Numbered from the stretch's first letter, positions 26,249 to 35,512 are shown. The stretch is 64,000 bases of DNA from Amycolatopsis tucumanensis (GCF_021654135.1 NZ_JAKGSD010000022.1:60476-124475); one strand, 5' to 3'. Notes: generated by a model from the sequence alone, not told the origin. Translations and numbers: made by a program.

Positions 26249-26746
26249 GTGAACCGCAACGCCAGCACCCCGCGAACCCCGGCGGTGCACGTCATCGACC
26301 CGATGGCCGATCCCGCGCCGCTGCCGGAAATTACCGTCGACCACTTCATGGAAAACGGCTGCGCGGTCGTGTGCGTGGTCATCGACCCCGCCGACGCGCA
26401 ACAACTGTTGTACGGCACGGTCACCCGCCCCGACGGAAGACTCGCCGGGACCTACTACCCGGCCGACCGGGTGCGCGGCGACCACTGGCGGATCGTCGCC
26501 GCCGACGGCACCCACTACCACGCCGCCAGCGAATACGACGCCGTCGAATGGCTGACCACCAGCAACCGCGAAACCAGCACCCCGGACACCGGCACCGTCG
26601 AATGCGGCCACTGCTCGCAACCGTTGGAGATCACCCGCCAGCAGTGGGAGCGCGACAACGTCGCCCCCTGCCCATGCGGGGGCCACGCCGACCTCAACTT
26701 CCATCGGCGCCACGCCGAATGGGGCGAAAACTTCCAGCCCGGCTGA
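26249..26746 (+). CDS. 165-residue protein with C-terminal zinc ribbon
   Basis: GTG 26249. The N-terminal half is a mixed alpha/beta domain (FMENGCAVVCVVIDPADAQ). The C-terminal 55 residues have a zinc-ribbon pattern: ECGHCSQPLEITRQQW then APCPCGGHADLNF (four Cys). No named family recognised. It lies 49 bases before the MoxR gene. Confidence 0.7.
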   Translation: MNRNASTPRTPAVHVIDPMADPAPLPEITVDHFMENGCAVVCVVIDPADAQQLLYGTVTRPDGRLAGTYYPADRVRGDHWRIVAADGTHYHAASEYDAVEWLTTSNRETSTPDTGTVECGHCSQPLEITRQQWERDNVAPCPCGGHADLNFHRRHAEWGENFQPG

Positions 26747-26795
26747 CCTTGTGCCCCCGCTTGTGACCGCGAACGTCTGAAAGGGACACCGAACC

Positions 26796-27956
26796 ATGAG
26801 CACGCCCGCCACGACTCCGGACCACGGCACCGCGCCCGCTGTCCCGGGCGCGACCACACCCCGGCTGCGCAACGGTGAACTCCGCCGCATGGTGGCCGAA
26901 CAACTCGCCAAAGACCCCAACGCCGCGCTCACCGCCGGTGCCATCGCGCGCCGACTGGGGAAGTCCTCCGGCGCGGTCGGCAATGCGCTGGTGACGCTGG
27001 AAGCGCTCGGGCAAGCGCGACCGGTCGGCACCAAACCGGTCAGCTACCGTGCGACCGACAAAACCGCCGACGCCGCGAAAACCGTCACCGTCGCCCCGCG
27101 CACCACCACCGTCCCGACCACGTCGGCCCCCACCCCGCCCCCCGCCCCAACCGCCCTGGTCACCCGTCTGGTCCGCCGCCCGAACGGGCAGATGTACCAC
27201 CCGCGCAAGCTGTCCGGGCTGTCGGACGTCACCGCGCTCCGCCGACTGCGCGCCGCCGGGGTGTCCGCGCTCATGTACGGCCCACCCGGCACCGGGAAGA
27301 CCTCGGTGGTGGAGGCCGCGTTCGACGACCTGATCACGATTCAGGGCGACAGCGACACCGTCACCGACGACTTCGTCGGCTCCTACACCCAAACCCCGGA
27401 CGGGCGCTACGAATTCGCCTACGGCCCGCTGGTCACCGCGATGCGCGAGGGGCGCGCACTGTTCATCGACGACGCCACCCTGATCCCCCCGACCGTGCTG
27501 GCCGTGGTGTACCCCGCGATGGACGGGCGCCGCCAGATCATCATCAAATCCCACCGCAACGAGGTGGTCGACGCCGCCCCGGGGTTCTACGTCGTGGCCG
27601 GACACAACCCCGGCGTGCACGGCGCGGTCCTCACCGACGCGCTCTCGTCCCGGTTCGCCGCCCAGATCCACGTGTCCACCGACTACGACCTCGCCGTCCA
27701 ACTGGGGATCGAACCGAAAGCGGTGCGGGTCGCGCGGAATCTGGCCGCACGGCAGGACAAAGGCGAGATCGGCTGGGCGCCCCAGTTGCGCGAACTGATC
27801 GCGTTCAACCGCATCGCCGCCGTGCTGGGCACCGCCGCCGCCGCTGGCAACCTCGTGGGCATCGCACCCGAGGAGGACCGCGAGGTGGTCGCCGAAACGG
27901 TGCGCAACGTCTTCGGCACCAACGTCGCCCCGCTGTCACTCGGACCGCAGTTCTAG
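26796..27956 (+). CDS. MoxR-type AAA+ ATPase with N-terminal winged helix
   Basis: 386 residues. Residues about 25-75 form a winged-helix-like domain (LAKDPNAALTAGAIARRLGK, SSGAVGNALVTLE) related to the C-terminus of the protein at 33451-34365. After a Thr/Pro linker comes the AAA core: Walker A GPPGTGKT (162-169), Walker B ALFIDDATLI, sensor 1 VVAGHNPG and the Arg-finger region LTDALSSRFAAQIHV. MoxR ATPases act with vWA partners to remodel or activate proteins, and the next gene is such a partner. Confidence 0.88.
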   Translation: MSTPATTPDHGTAPAVPGATTPRLRNGELRRMVAEQLAKDPNAALTAGAIARRLGKSSGAVGNALVTLEALGQARPVGTKPVSYRATDKTADAAKTVTVAPRTTTVPTTSAPTPPPAPTALVTRLVRRPNGQMYHPRKLSGLSDVTALRRLRAAGVSALMYGPPGTGKTSVVEAAFDDLITIQGDSDTVTDDFVGSYTQTPDGRYEFAYGPLVTAMREGRALFIDDATLIPPTVLAVVYPAMDGRRQIIIKSHRNEVVDAAPGFYVVAGHNPGVHGAVLTDALSSRFAAQIHVSTDYDLAVQLGIEPKAVRVARNLAARQDKGEIGWAPQLRELIAFNRIAAVLGTAAAAGNLVGIAPEEDREVVAETVRNVFGTNVAPLSLGPQF

Positions 27957-27997
27957 CCCGCCCACCACCCGCCCGACAGTCCGGAAGGGACACACCG

Positions 27998-29740
27998 ATG
28001 AGCACCCACGTCGCCACCGCCGCCGCCACCCCCACCGCCGTGTTCCCGGCCGCCCCCGGATGGCTCACCCTGTCCGCCGCGTTCGGCGACGAGGTCCCGG
28101 CGATCGCCGACCGCGACGACCTCGTGGTGACCGTCGTGCCCGGAGCGGGCCACGGCGCCCCCGCGTGCTTCTTCCCCGACCTCGCCACCATCGAGGTCGA
28201 CGGGGCTCACGTGGACAGCGGGGTCGATCCCGCCACCGTCGCCCCGCACCGGGTTGGCGACCGCAAGCGCTACCGCACCGCGTGGGGACTGCTGACCCAC
28301 GAATGCGCGCACGCCAAACACTCGGTGTGGCGACCCCCGGACGACGCACCGCCCGGGGCAGCGGCGGCGGCGGAACTGCTGGAGGAGTCCCGCATCGAAG
28401 CGGCACACCTGCGCCGCCGCCCGGGCGACCGGTACTGGCTGCGCGCCAGCGCCACCAACCTCATCCTCGCCGACCTGCACGCCGACGACCCCGCCACCGC
28501 CCCGACGATGGCCACGCAGGACGCCGCCCAATGCGCCGCGCTGCTGCTGGCCCGGGTGGACGGTGGCGTCCTCAACCGCCGCGAAACCGCCGCCGTGGCG
28601 CGCCAGGTCGCGCAAATCCTGGACGCCGGCACCCTCGACACCCTGCGCGAGATCTGGCGCGAGGCACACCGCACCGCCGACGACGACGCCGACACGATGA
28701 TCGACCTCGGCCGCCGCTGGTGCGAGGCCCTCGGTACCGACCCCAACGACCCGCCCCCCGAACCCGGCAACGACGGACAGAACCGCAACGGCACACCGTC
28801 ACCGCTGGCGAAAGCGGTCACCAGCGCGGCGGCAGCGATCAACCGCGCCGTCGCGGCCGAAACCGCACCGACCGACCCCGTCACCCGGGCGCGGAAAGCG
28901 GCCGCCGTCGACGACGCAGCACGCCAGCAGGCGCGACGCGCTGCGCGCGCCGTGTTCGACGACCCCGGCGGGACCCCGACCTACGGCACCACCATCCGGG
29001 GCACCCGCCCGCCACACGCGTCGGAACGCACCGCCGCACGCCAACTCGCCCGCGCGCTGACCACCGCCGGAACCCGCGACCGCACCGTCACCAAAACCCA
29101 CTCGGCCCTACCCCCGGGACGGCTACGGATGCGCGGCGCCATGACCGCCGACGCGCAACGAGCGGCGGGCGCGATCCCCACAGCCGAACCGTTCACCCAC
29201 ACCACCCGCGCGATCGTCCCCACCCCACCGCTCCGCATCGGGATCGCCTGCGATGTGTCCGGGTCCATGGGCGCCTTCGCCGGACCGGTCGCCTCGGCAG
29301 CCTGGATCCTGGCCAACGCCGCCCGCCACACCGCCGTCCCCGCCACCACCGCGACCGTCATCTTCGGCTACCACGTCCGCCCGATCACCCGCCCCGGCAG
29401 CACCCCGCACCGGGTCACCGAATTCGACACCGGTGACAGCGCCCACCACATCGACACCGCGATCAACGCACTCGACGGCGCGCTCGACCTGTCCCGGCCC
29501 GACGCCGCCCGCCTCCTGGTGATCATCTCCGACGGCTGCTTCGAGAACGCCACCAAAGCCCCGGGCCAGAAAATGCTCGACCGGTTACGTGCCAGCGGCT
29601 GCGCGGTGCTGTGGCTGGCACCCGACACGCGCTTCAACGAACCCATGCACGGCGCCACCGTGCACACCCTCACCGACCCCGCCACCACCGCCCGCGCCAT
29701 CGGGCAGGCCGCCACCGCCGCCCTCCGCGCCACGCACTGA
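27998..29740 (+). CDS. Metallopeptidase-like / vWA protein, partner of the MoxR ATPase
   Basis: 580 residues. A zinc-site motif His101-Glu-Cys-Ala-His105 (LLTHECAHAKHSVW) lies in the N-terminal domain, with ELLEESRIEAAHLRR downstream supplying a possible third ligand. The C-terminal vWA domain has an intact MIDAS start, DVSGS (419-423), with later LLVIISDGCF. This order matches DUF2201-type proteins (putative metallopeptidase plus vWA-like domain), which are usually encoded next to MoxR ATPases. It is 41 bases after the ATPase gene. Substrate unknown. Confidence 0.85.
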   Translation: MSTHVATAAATPTAVFPAAPGWLTLSAAFGDEVPAIADRDDLVVTVVPGAGHGAPACFFPDLATIEVDGAHVDSGVDPATVAPHRVGDRKRYRTAWGLLTHECAHAKHSVWRPPDDAPPGAAAAAELLEESRIEAAHLRRRPGDRYWLRASATNLILADLHADDPATAPTMATQDAAQCAALLLARVDGGVLNRRETAAVARQVAQILDAGTLDTLREIWREAHRTADDDADTMIDLGRRWCEALGTDPNDPPPEPGNDGQNRNGTPSPLAKAVTSAAAAINRAVAAETAPTDPVTRARKAAAVDDAARQQARRAARAVFDDPGGTPTYGTTIRGTRPPHASERTAARQLARALTTAGTRDRTVTKTHSALPPGRLRMRGAMTADAQRAAGAIPTAEPFTHTTRAIVPTPPLRIGIACDVSGSMGAFAGPVASAAWILANAARHTAVPATTATVIFGYHVRPITRPGSTPHRVTEFDTGDSAHHIDTAINALDGALDLSRPDAARLLVIISDGCFENATKAPGQKMLDRLRASGCAVLWLAPDTRFNEPMHGATVHTLTDPATTARAIGQAATAALRATH

Positions 29741-29779
29741 ACCACCCCCCGAAGGAACGCAACGGAAGGAAACGCCAGC

Positions 29780-30556
29780 ATGACCAGCGACACCTGCCCG
29801 AACGACCCCACCGTGCCACCCACCGCGGTCGCCCTCGTGCCCGCACCGCCGGGAGAGGTGCCGCTGCGCGCCCCCGCCGACACGTGGGCTCTCGTGGTCA
29901 CCACCGTCCGCCTCACCCTGCCCCAGCAGACGGACACGCCTCCGCCCGCGCTCGCCGCCGAGCTGTTCGCGGGAGTGTGGCTGCCCGTGCCGCCGCCCGC
30001 CGAGGTGCACCGGGGCGATGTTGCGGTCCGGTTGCACCCGCCCGCCGACGGCGACCCGGCCCGGACCGATGTCGAGGTCCTCACCGCCACCCCGCAGTGC
30101 TGGCGGACCGTGCACACCCTGCCCGGGGTGGACACCCACTGGCCGCACGACGTCGCCGCTGTGGTTGTGAACTGGATGCGCGCCCTCGCCGACGAGGCCG
30201 AACGCAAGGTCGGCCTGCGGCTGTTCAGCTCGTCGATCGGCCGAGCCGTGGACCCGATGCTTCCGGGCCCGGACACGCCCGACGCGCTTACTCAGATGAT
30301 CGACAGCGGGCTGGTCGCGGTCGGCGAGCAGCTGGGGTGGAACGGGCACACCGCCACCGTGGGCCCCGGCGGCGCCCTGGTGCACGGCACCGAACCCGCC
30401 CTGAGGTTCCCGTCCGCCGTCTCCGCGCTGGCGACCTGGCTCGCGAGGCCGGCCACGGTCAACGGCTGGTACCTGTGGCGCCGCACCCACGATGATCGTC
30501 CTCTGGTGGAGCTCCGCGCCGAACTCGCCACCGCGTCCCGGAGCGCGGAGCGATGA
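29780..30556 (+). CDS. Unknown 258-residue protein of the accessory operon
   Basis: ATG 29780. A Pro/Ala-rich protein with no membrane segment. Beta-like stretches (ADTWALVVTTVRLTLP, GDVAVRLHPPADGD) are followed by helices (VAAVVVNWMRALADEAERKVGL). No family recognised. The end overlaps the next gene by ATGA, which supports it as a real operon member. Confidence 0.7.
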   Translation: MTSDTCPNDPTVPPTAVALVPAPPGEVPLRAPADTWALVVTTVRLTLPQQTDTPPPALAAELFAGVWLPVPPPAEVHRGDVAVRLHPPADGDPARTDVEVLTATPQCWRTVHTLPGVDTHWPHDVAAVVVNWMRALADEAERKVGLRLFSSSIGRAVDPMLPGPDTPDALTQMIDSGLVAVGEQLGWNGHTATVGPGGALVHGTEPALRFPSAVSALATWLARPATVNGWYLWRRTHDDRPLVELRAELATASRSAER

Positions 30557-30912
30557 CCCGCGACCGCGCTCGGGACGAGGACTTCGCCTCGTCGCGGTGT
30601 GGGGACGTGCGCGACACCGGCACCGGGCTGCCGCGCCTGCTGAGTACGAAGTGCACCACCTGCATCTTCCGGCCCGGCAACCTCATGCACCTGCCACCCG
30701 GCTACCGCGACCAGCTCGTGCAGGAGGCGCTGGACCGCGACAGCTGGATCGTCTGCCATGCCACGCTTCCCGCCACGGGAAACCCGATCGGCACTCAGGC
30801 CATTTGCCGAGGCTTCTGGGACGTCCACGCCACCGAGTCGGCGGGCTGCCGCCTCACCACCGCGCTGGGCGGTCCCGTCCTCGCCCCACCACCCGACCCC
30901 CACAACTTCTGA
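30553..30912 (+). CDS. 119-residue Cys-containing protein
   Basis: ATG 30553 overlaps the preceding stop. The conserved centre TKCTTCIFRPGNLMHLPPGY, followed by WIVCHATLP and AICRGFWD, forms a four-Cys arrangement that may bind metal. Proteins with this C-x-x-C-I-F-R-P-G-N signature are widespread in actinophages and actinobacterial mobile elements and are uncharacterised. Confidence 0.75.
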   Translation: MTRDRARDEDFASSRCGDVRDTGTGLPRLLSTKCTTCIFRPGNLMHLPPGYRDQLVQEALDRDSWIVCHATLPATGNPIGTQAICRGFWDVHATESAGCRLTTALGGPVLAPPPDPHNF

Positions 30913-30925
30913 CAAGGAGAAACCG

Positions 30926-31144
30926 ATGCAGGACAGGAAGAAACGAAAAGGGTGGACCGTACTGGCCGTGGTGCTGCCGGGACCATGGACCCCGGTCATC
31001 GTGCTGGCCTACCTCCTCGGCCGCGCAGCCGAGAGCGACCAGGACACCGCCCCCGGGGCCCGTCCCGCGCCGACCCATGTACCCGGCCCGGACCCGTTCG
31101 CGCCGCCCCGCAACCCGACTTCCTACCCCACTGGAGGTGCGTGA
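30926..31144 (+). CDS. 72-residue single-helix membrane protein
   Basis: ATG 30926 follows AAGGAGA. A basic start (QDRKKRKGW) precedes one hydrophobic helix (TVLAVVLPGPWTPVIVLAYL) and a Pro-rich tail. Its stop overlaps the GTG of the next gene. Role unknown. Confidence 0.65.
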   Translation: MQDRKKRKGWTVLAVVLPGPWTPVIVLAYLLGRAAESDQDTAPGARPAPTHVPGPDPFAPPRNPTSYPTGGA

Positions 31145-31959
31145 TAAGCCGCTCGACCACCCACGACTTCTACCTCGGGCGCGGACCTGACGCCGAGTGG
31201 ATCGGATCGATCCACCTCGGCACCTGCGCGTGCTCCAGTGTCGAGAAGATCGGGCTGGCGCGTTCCGCGGACGAATTCGCCGATCTCGTGAACTCGTTCT
31301 TGCACGCCGCCGAGGTCGGTCAGGTCGGCGAGGTCACCCACCGAGGCCACCCCTGGCCGTGGCTCTGGCCGACCAGCCACGGCACCGATTACACCCACGC
31401 CTTCGACAGGGGCACGGTGTGGACAGCGCGGCGAGGGCAGCGCTGGTCGATGCGCGCGGGCGAGTACATCCCACCAGGACTGGGCGAGACCCCGGTCGTG
31501 TTTCCGCACGGCCGCGACACCTGCGGCTACACCGGGATCGACGCCGCCGATACTGTGGGGCGCCGCTACGGGCCGCTCCTGGGCGAGACCCACCGCCACG
31601 ACCTGCATCAGCTCGGACTGCGCATCCTCGCCGACCTCACCCTGCCGTCACCGGGCCCGGCGCCCGCCCAGCTCGTCGAGCTCCGCGCGCAACTCCCGCC
31701 ACACCTGCGGTACGTCATCAACGCCCACGAGACCACGGCAGAGCTGGAGATCGAGGTGTTCGGCTACCGAGACGGCGACCCCGCCGCAGACGCTACCGCG
31801 CAGGCCCTCACCGCACTGCCCGCCCTCTACGGGTGGACCGACCCCAACGGCGCGCCGCCCCGCTTCGGCACGCGCGTGCTCCTCGCCGATGACGAGCGCC
31901 ACCTCACCCACCCCGCGCTGGCCGACCGTCACACCCGCGCAGTGCTGACCACCACCTGA
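31141..31959 (+). CDS. Unknown 272-residue protein
   Basis: GTG 31141, with GGAGG directly upstream and overlapping the preceding stop. A soluble protein with an aromatic-rich N-terminal domain (DFYLGRGPDAEWIGSIHLG, HPWPWLWPTSHGTDYTHAF) and an acidic C-terminal half. It resembles proteins of unknown function in actinobacterial conjugative elements. No catalytic motif identified. Confidence 0.7.
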   Translation: MISRSTTHDFYLGRGPDAEWIGSIHLGTCACSSVEKIGLARSADEFADLVNSFLHAAEVGQVGEVTHRGHPWPWLWPTSHGTDYTHAFDRGTVWTARRGQRWSMRAGEYIPPGLGETPVVFPHGRDTCGYTGIDAADTVGRRYGPLLGETHRHDLHQLGLRILADLTLPSPGPAPAQLVELRAQLPPHLRYVINAHETTAELEIEVFGYRDGDPAADATAQALTALPALYGWTDPNGAPPRFGTRVLLADDERHLTHPALADRHTRAVLTTT

Positions 31960-31994
31960 CACCCCCGCCACGACGACACCGACAGGAGGTCGAC

Positions 31995-32315
31995 ATGACT
32001 GACATCGCCGATTCGCTCGACGAGCTCTGCCCAGACTGTCACGCCGAGATCGGCCAAGCCCACACCGAGGGCTGCGACGTGGCCCGCTGTCTGGCCACCG
32101 GGCTGCAGCGCCTCGGCCACGGGCCGTGCCGCTGCCCTCAGGACGTGTGGACCGGGCGGTGGCCCGGGGAAGCCGAATGCGCCGAGTTCGGCTGGATGCT
32201 CGGTCCCGGCCTGCCCGACCTCAACCGGTTGGTCACCACCGCAACCTGGGACCCGGTTGCGTACCGCTGGACCCGCCCCTCCCATGCCACGAACGGTGAA
32301 GGTGACGCCCGATGA
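31995..32315 (+). CDS. 106-residue Cys-rich protein
   Basis: ATG 31995 follows AGGAGG. Cys residues are spaced as ELCPDCHAEI, EGCDVARC and GPCRCPQD, suggesting a zinc-binding fold. No family recognised. Its stop overlaps a 36-codon frame starting at 32312. Confidence 0.65.
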   Translation: MTDIADSLDELCPDCHAEIGQAHTEGCDVARCLATGLQRLGHGPCRCPQDVWTGRWPGEAECAEFGWMLGPGLPDLNRLVTTATWDPVAYRWTRPSHATNGEGDAR

Positions 32316-32422
32316 ACACTCTCATCGCCGCCACGGGGCGTTCCGCGGGCATGGGAACCTCGCCCGCCGACGAGCCAAACCCTCCCGCCCCTGCTCGAGG
32401 TAAATCGGAAGGTGAAGCGTGA
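32312..32422 (+). CDS. 36-residue ORF linking two coupled genes
   Basis: ATG 32312 overlaps the upstream stop (ATGA), and its own TGA (32420-32422) overlaps the GTG of the next gene. The peptide MNTLIAATGRSAGMG... is small and Pro-rich. Coupling on both sides is the only support; it may serve to carry ribosomes to the next gene. Confidence 0.4.
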   Translation: MNTLIAATGRSAGMGTSPADEPNPPAPARGKSEGEA

Positions 32423-32952
32423 AGCATGTGTTTCCGCCCGGCGAGGTTCTGGTGGCGCCGCCGCATGAGCCCGCGTTCCCCGGAATCCCCACCGGCCAAC
32501 CCCCAGCCACCGTCATCAACATCCTGGACACGCGCCCCGAACCGGACAGCGAGGACCGCCGGAGGGAGATAGGCCTGCGGTGCCGCCGATCCGTGGCGCA
32601 ATGGATCGGCATTTACCTGGAAGCGGTCTACGGTGGCGCGCAGATCCGCTACGACTGGCAGGGTGACGTCGTGCACATCCATGACGACCCCTGGAGGTTC
32701 TCGCAGGAACCCCAGCCTCGCGTCATCCGGCCCGACGACGACGGCCGCTACGAGATCCGTGACGTGTGGTTCGCGCTCGCCTCGCCCCTCTCCGCCCAGT
32801 TGCAGCACCGCCACGGCGCCGCGCTGGCGGTTTTGGCCGGTAACGCTCCGCCGCGCGCGACGCCGGAGATGCTGACCTACCTTACTGATTGGCCCCGCAC
32901 TGGACGGAACACACGCGACAACCTCGAAAAGCTGCTGGCCCGCGTTCACTGA
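32419..32952 (+). CDS. Unknown 177-residue protein
   Basis: GTG 32419. A soluble protein with RRSVAQWIGIYLEAVYGGAQ and QGDVVHIHDDPW in the middle and a helical C-terminus (RNTRDNLEKLLARV). No family recognised. It is translationally coupled to the small ORF before it. Confidence 0.65.
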   Translation: MKHVFPPGEVLVAPPHEPAFPGIPTGQPPATVINILDTRPEPDSEDRRREIGLRCRRSVAQWIGIYLEAVYGGAQIRYDWQGDVVHIHDDPWRFSQEPQPRVIRPDDDGRYEIRDVWFALASPLSAQLQHRHGAALAVLAGNAPPRATPEMLTYLTDWPRTGRNTRDNLEKLLARVH

Positions 32953-33059
32953 ATCCTTCCGGCGCCCCGCCCGTCCACCGGGCTTTCGAAGGAACAAGCT
33001 GTCGCCTGCGCTGCTACTGGTCTCCGCCGCTGTGAGGAGAAGTCGTAGGTACCGCCGCG

Positions 33060-33356
33060 GTGCCGCCGGCCGAGGAAGGGATTGATCGAACAAGGCGGCT
33101 CGCCGTGCGAGCGGATCAGTCCACGCGGCACAGGACAGGTTTGCCGCACTACAACCGCTTCGAATCCGGTCGTACCTACTGCGCCTGGTTCCTCACAGCC
33201 GTCCACGCCCTCACCAACGACGGGACGGCCTACGCCACCAGTTCCCAGATCGGGGTCGTTCCCTCTGTCCGCCAGCAACTCCATGACGACTTGATCCGCA
33301 CGATCGTCTTTTTAGGACAAGCGCTTGACAAGGAGGCGGTGACGAAGCGTCCATAG
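33060..33356 (+). CDS. Possible 98-residue protein
   Basis: GTG 33060 opens a frame with reasonable codon bias in its second half (YCAWFLTAVHALTNDG, RQQLHDDLIRTIVFLGQALD). The ribosome site is weak and the first 25 residues look poor, so the start may be later. Helical, no known family. Confidence 0.4.
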   Translation: MPPAEEGIDRTRRLAVRADQSTRHRTGLPHYNRFESGRTYCAWFLTAVHALTNDGTAYATSSQIGVVPSVRQQLHDDLIRTIVFLGQALDKEAVTKRP

Positions 33357-33450
33357 TCGTGCAGCCCGAACCACCGGATGCGCACCGGCGGGCCACCGCT
33401 CCGGCCGGGGCATGACCAACAGATTTCATTCAGCACACAGGGAGTTCGTC

Positions 33451-34365
33451 ATGTCCCCTAAGAACCACACGAACCGGACCACCGCCACCACCACCGACGA
33501 CCGCCACTTGCACGCGGTCCCCGATCAGCAGAACGTGGCAATGGCAACGGAGGACAAGGTCCGCGCCGCGCTAGCCGACAATCCTGGGTTCACCGCGGCC
33601 GAGCTGGCGATGGCGGCCGGGGTCGGCCGCTCGACCGCCGCGAAGATCTTGGCCCGCTGGGACCGCGACGGCCACGCGATCCGCACCTCTGGCGCCGGTC
33701 CACGCAACCCCGACACCTGGGCCCTCGCACCGGCGTACGCCACCACCACGCCGGACGTCGACGACGAGCAGCCCGACGCGACGGGGACGGCGCCCAGCAC
33801 CGATCAGGGAACCGATGACCCCCACAGCGCCGACGAGGCAGCCCCCGGGGATTCTGCCACCACCCAGGTCAGTGGCCCGGCCGTGGAGGAGTACCCGGCG
33901 GCCGAAGAGCGCAGCACCACACCGGAGACCGATGACAATGCCGTCCCCGATAATGCGCCGACCTCAGCGGCCGACGACAGCGCACCCACCGACGGTATTG
34001 CTGCTGCCCAGCTGGCCGAAACACTGACCACGTCTTCGGTCGACAACACGACCACGACCGAGTCGTCCAGGGACGTCCCCGCTGCGGACGCGGCATCCGT
34101 TGACACCACTCCGCCGGACAAGGGGCGGCTACGCAAAGGTGGGCTGCGGGCCTTGGTGGAGGAGTATCTGACCGAGCACCCCGGCGAGAGCTTCGGGCCC
34201 GCCAAGATCGGCAAGGACCTCGGCCGTTCCGGCGGCGCGGTCAACAACGCCCTGGAGAAGCTCGTCGCCGACGGGTACGCGCTCAAGACCTGCGAAGCCC
34301 CCAAGCGGTTTGCGATCAATCCGGCCAAGACCGACATCCCGCAGGAGGCTCGCGATAGCGCGTAG
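33451..34365 (+). CDS. Protein with two winged-helix domains and an acidic linker
   Basis: 304 residues from ATG 33451 (GGGAG seven bases upstream). The N-terminal helix-turn-helix (DKVRAALADNPGFTAAELAM, AAGVGRSTAAKILARWDRDG) and C-terminal helix-turn-helix (LVEEYLTEHPGESFGPAKIG, KDLGRSGGAVNNALEKLVADG) flank about 130 residues of Asp/Glu/Ser/Thr-rich linker. The second domain is a paralog of the N-terminus of the MoxR ATPase at 26796. Two DNA-binding ends suggest a bridging or regulatory DNA-binding protein (inference). It is the last plus-strand gene before the transfer operon. Confidence 0.8.
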   Translation: MSPKNHTNRTTATTTDDRHLHAVPDQQNVAMATEDKVRAALADNPGFTAAELAMAAGVGRSTAAKILARWDRDGHAIRTSGAGPRNPDTWALAPAYATTTPDVDDEQPDATGTAPSTDQGTDDPHSADEAAPGDSATTQVSGPAVEEYPAAEERSTTPETDDNAVPDNAPTSAADDSAPTDGIAAAQLAETLTTSSVDNTTTTESSRDVPAADAASVDTTPPDKGRLRKGGLRALVEEYLTEHPGESFGPAKIGKDLGRSGGAVNNALEKLVADGYALKTCEAPKRFAINPAKTDIPQEARDSA

Positions 34366-34392
34366 GAGCCCAACCGGGAGGCCGATATCTGC

Positions 34393-34430
34393 GCGTGCGG
34401 TCGTCGTCCGACGGGGCGGCGGCCGCACGC
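34393..34430. terminator. Hairpin between convergent operons
   Basis: GCGTGCGG (34393-34400) pairs with CCGCACGC (34423-34430), and CGTCG/CGACG can pair inside. It lies between the ends of the accessory operon (34365) and the transfer operon (34503), and could act on both. Confidence 0.45.
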
Positions 34431-34502
34431 ACGTGTCGATCCTTCGCATGTCCACGGCCCGCGCTCAGAACCTTGGGGCAGGGATTCCGCGTGCCTCGGA
34501 TC

Positions 34503-35480
34503 CTAAGTCGAGGGGCGCGTGGCGCCGACGTAGGTGTCGTTGGGGTGGCGGTAGTTGTTGATCTGGACGGGGCTGCCGAAGATGGGTGCGTTGATCATCT
34601 TGCCGTTGCCGAGGTAGAGCGCGACGTGGGTGATGCTGGCTGGGGTGCCGTAGAAGACGAGGTCGCCGGGAAGTAGTGGGGATCCGTCTGGGATGCGGGT
34701 TCCGGTGTGGAATTGGGCGTGGGCGGTGCGGGGGAGGGTGATTCCGGCGGCGTTGTAGGCGGCTTTGGTCAGCCCGCTGCAGTCGAATCCGCGGTCTCCG
34801 CTGTCGGGTCCGTTGCCGCCCCAGATGTAGGGCAGTCCTCGTTGGCCGCAGGCGTAGTTGATGGCGGTCAGCGCCGCTGATGTCGGGGCTTGGATGTTGT
34901 TGCAGTCTCCGGTTCCGTCGAGGGCCGGTACTGGTTCGCAGCGGATGCCGGCGACGGCGGCGACGATGCGGCGGGCGTCGGTTTCGTGTGGTCCGTAGGC
35001 GTGCGGGAAGCCGGAGCGCTGGACGGCTTGGGTGGCGGCGTTGATGCTCATGGCTTGCCAGTTTGGGATGGTGAGCAGGTGCTCGTAGAACTGGGTCGCG
35101 GCGTAGGTGGGCGTGGTGATTTGCTCCGGGGTGCCCCAGCCCATCGAGGGGCGTTGCTGGAACAGGCCGAGGCTGTCGCGGTCGCCGTAGTCGAGGTTGC
35201 GCAGCCCGGATTCCTGGATGGCGGCGGCGATCGCGACGACCCAGCCCTGCTCGGGCACCCGCATCTGCTTGCCGACGCCCACGATGACGGCCGCGTTGCC
35301 CAACTGCTCGGCGGTGAAGCCCGGCACCGCGCCGGTGGGCGTGCCGTCGGGGGTGCAGGTCAGCGAGCCCGTGGCGCTGCTGCCGGTGAGGGCGCTGACG
35401 ACGCCGGCGATCCCGGCGGCGAGGAGCAGCGGAATGGCCAGGACGAGCGCGGCGACCCCGGCCCCCAGTCGGCTTCCCAT
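34503..35480 (-). CDS. Exported NlpC/P60 cell-wall hydrolase of the transfer operon
   Basis: 325 residues from ATG 35480. An N-terminal membrane anchor (VAALVLAIPLLLAAGIAGVV) is followed by a lysozyme-like helical region (AIAAAIQESGLRNLDYGDRD, LGLFQQRPSMGWG: a lytic-transglycosylase-type Glu and Q-R-P). The C-terminal NlpC/P60 domain has catalytic Cys234 (FDCSGLTKAAY) and ITHVALYLGNG with the His. Two wall-cleaving domains on one anchor fit the VirB1-like role of opening peptidoglycan for the conjugation channel. Last gene of the minus-strand operon. Confidence 0.9.
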   Translation of the reverse strand: MGSRLGAGVAALVLAIPLLLAAGIAGVVSALTGSSATGSLTCTPDGTPTGAVPGFTAEQLGNAAVIVGVGKQMRVPEQGWVVAIAAAIQESGLRNLDYGDRDSLGLFQQRPSMGWGTPEQITTPTYAATQFYEHLLTIPNWQAMSINAATQAVQRSGFPHAYGPHETDARRIVAAVAGIRCEPVPALDGTGDCNNIQAPTSAALTAINYACGQRGLPYIWGGNGPDSGDRGFDCSGLTKAAYNAAGITLPRTAHAQFHTGTRIPDGSPLLPGDLVFYGTPASITHVALYLGNGKMINAPIFGSPVQINNYRHPNDTYVGATRPST

Positions 35481-35512
35481 GGTCCGGCTCGGCTCCTTTC
35501 CGTGGCGTCGAG

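Noticed and set aside
33150..33175. TTCGAATCC, like a tRNA T-loop
   Set aside because: No acceptor, D or anticodon stems can be folded around it, and it lies within a coding-like frame.
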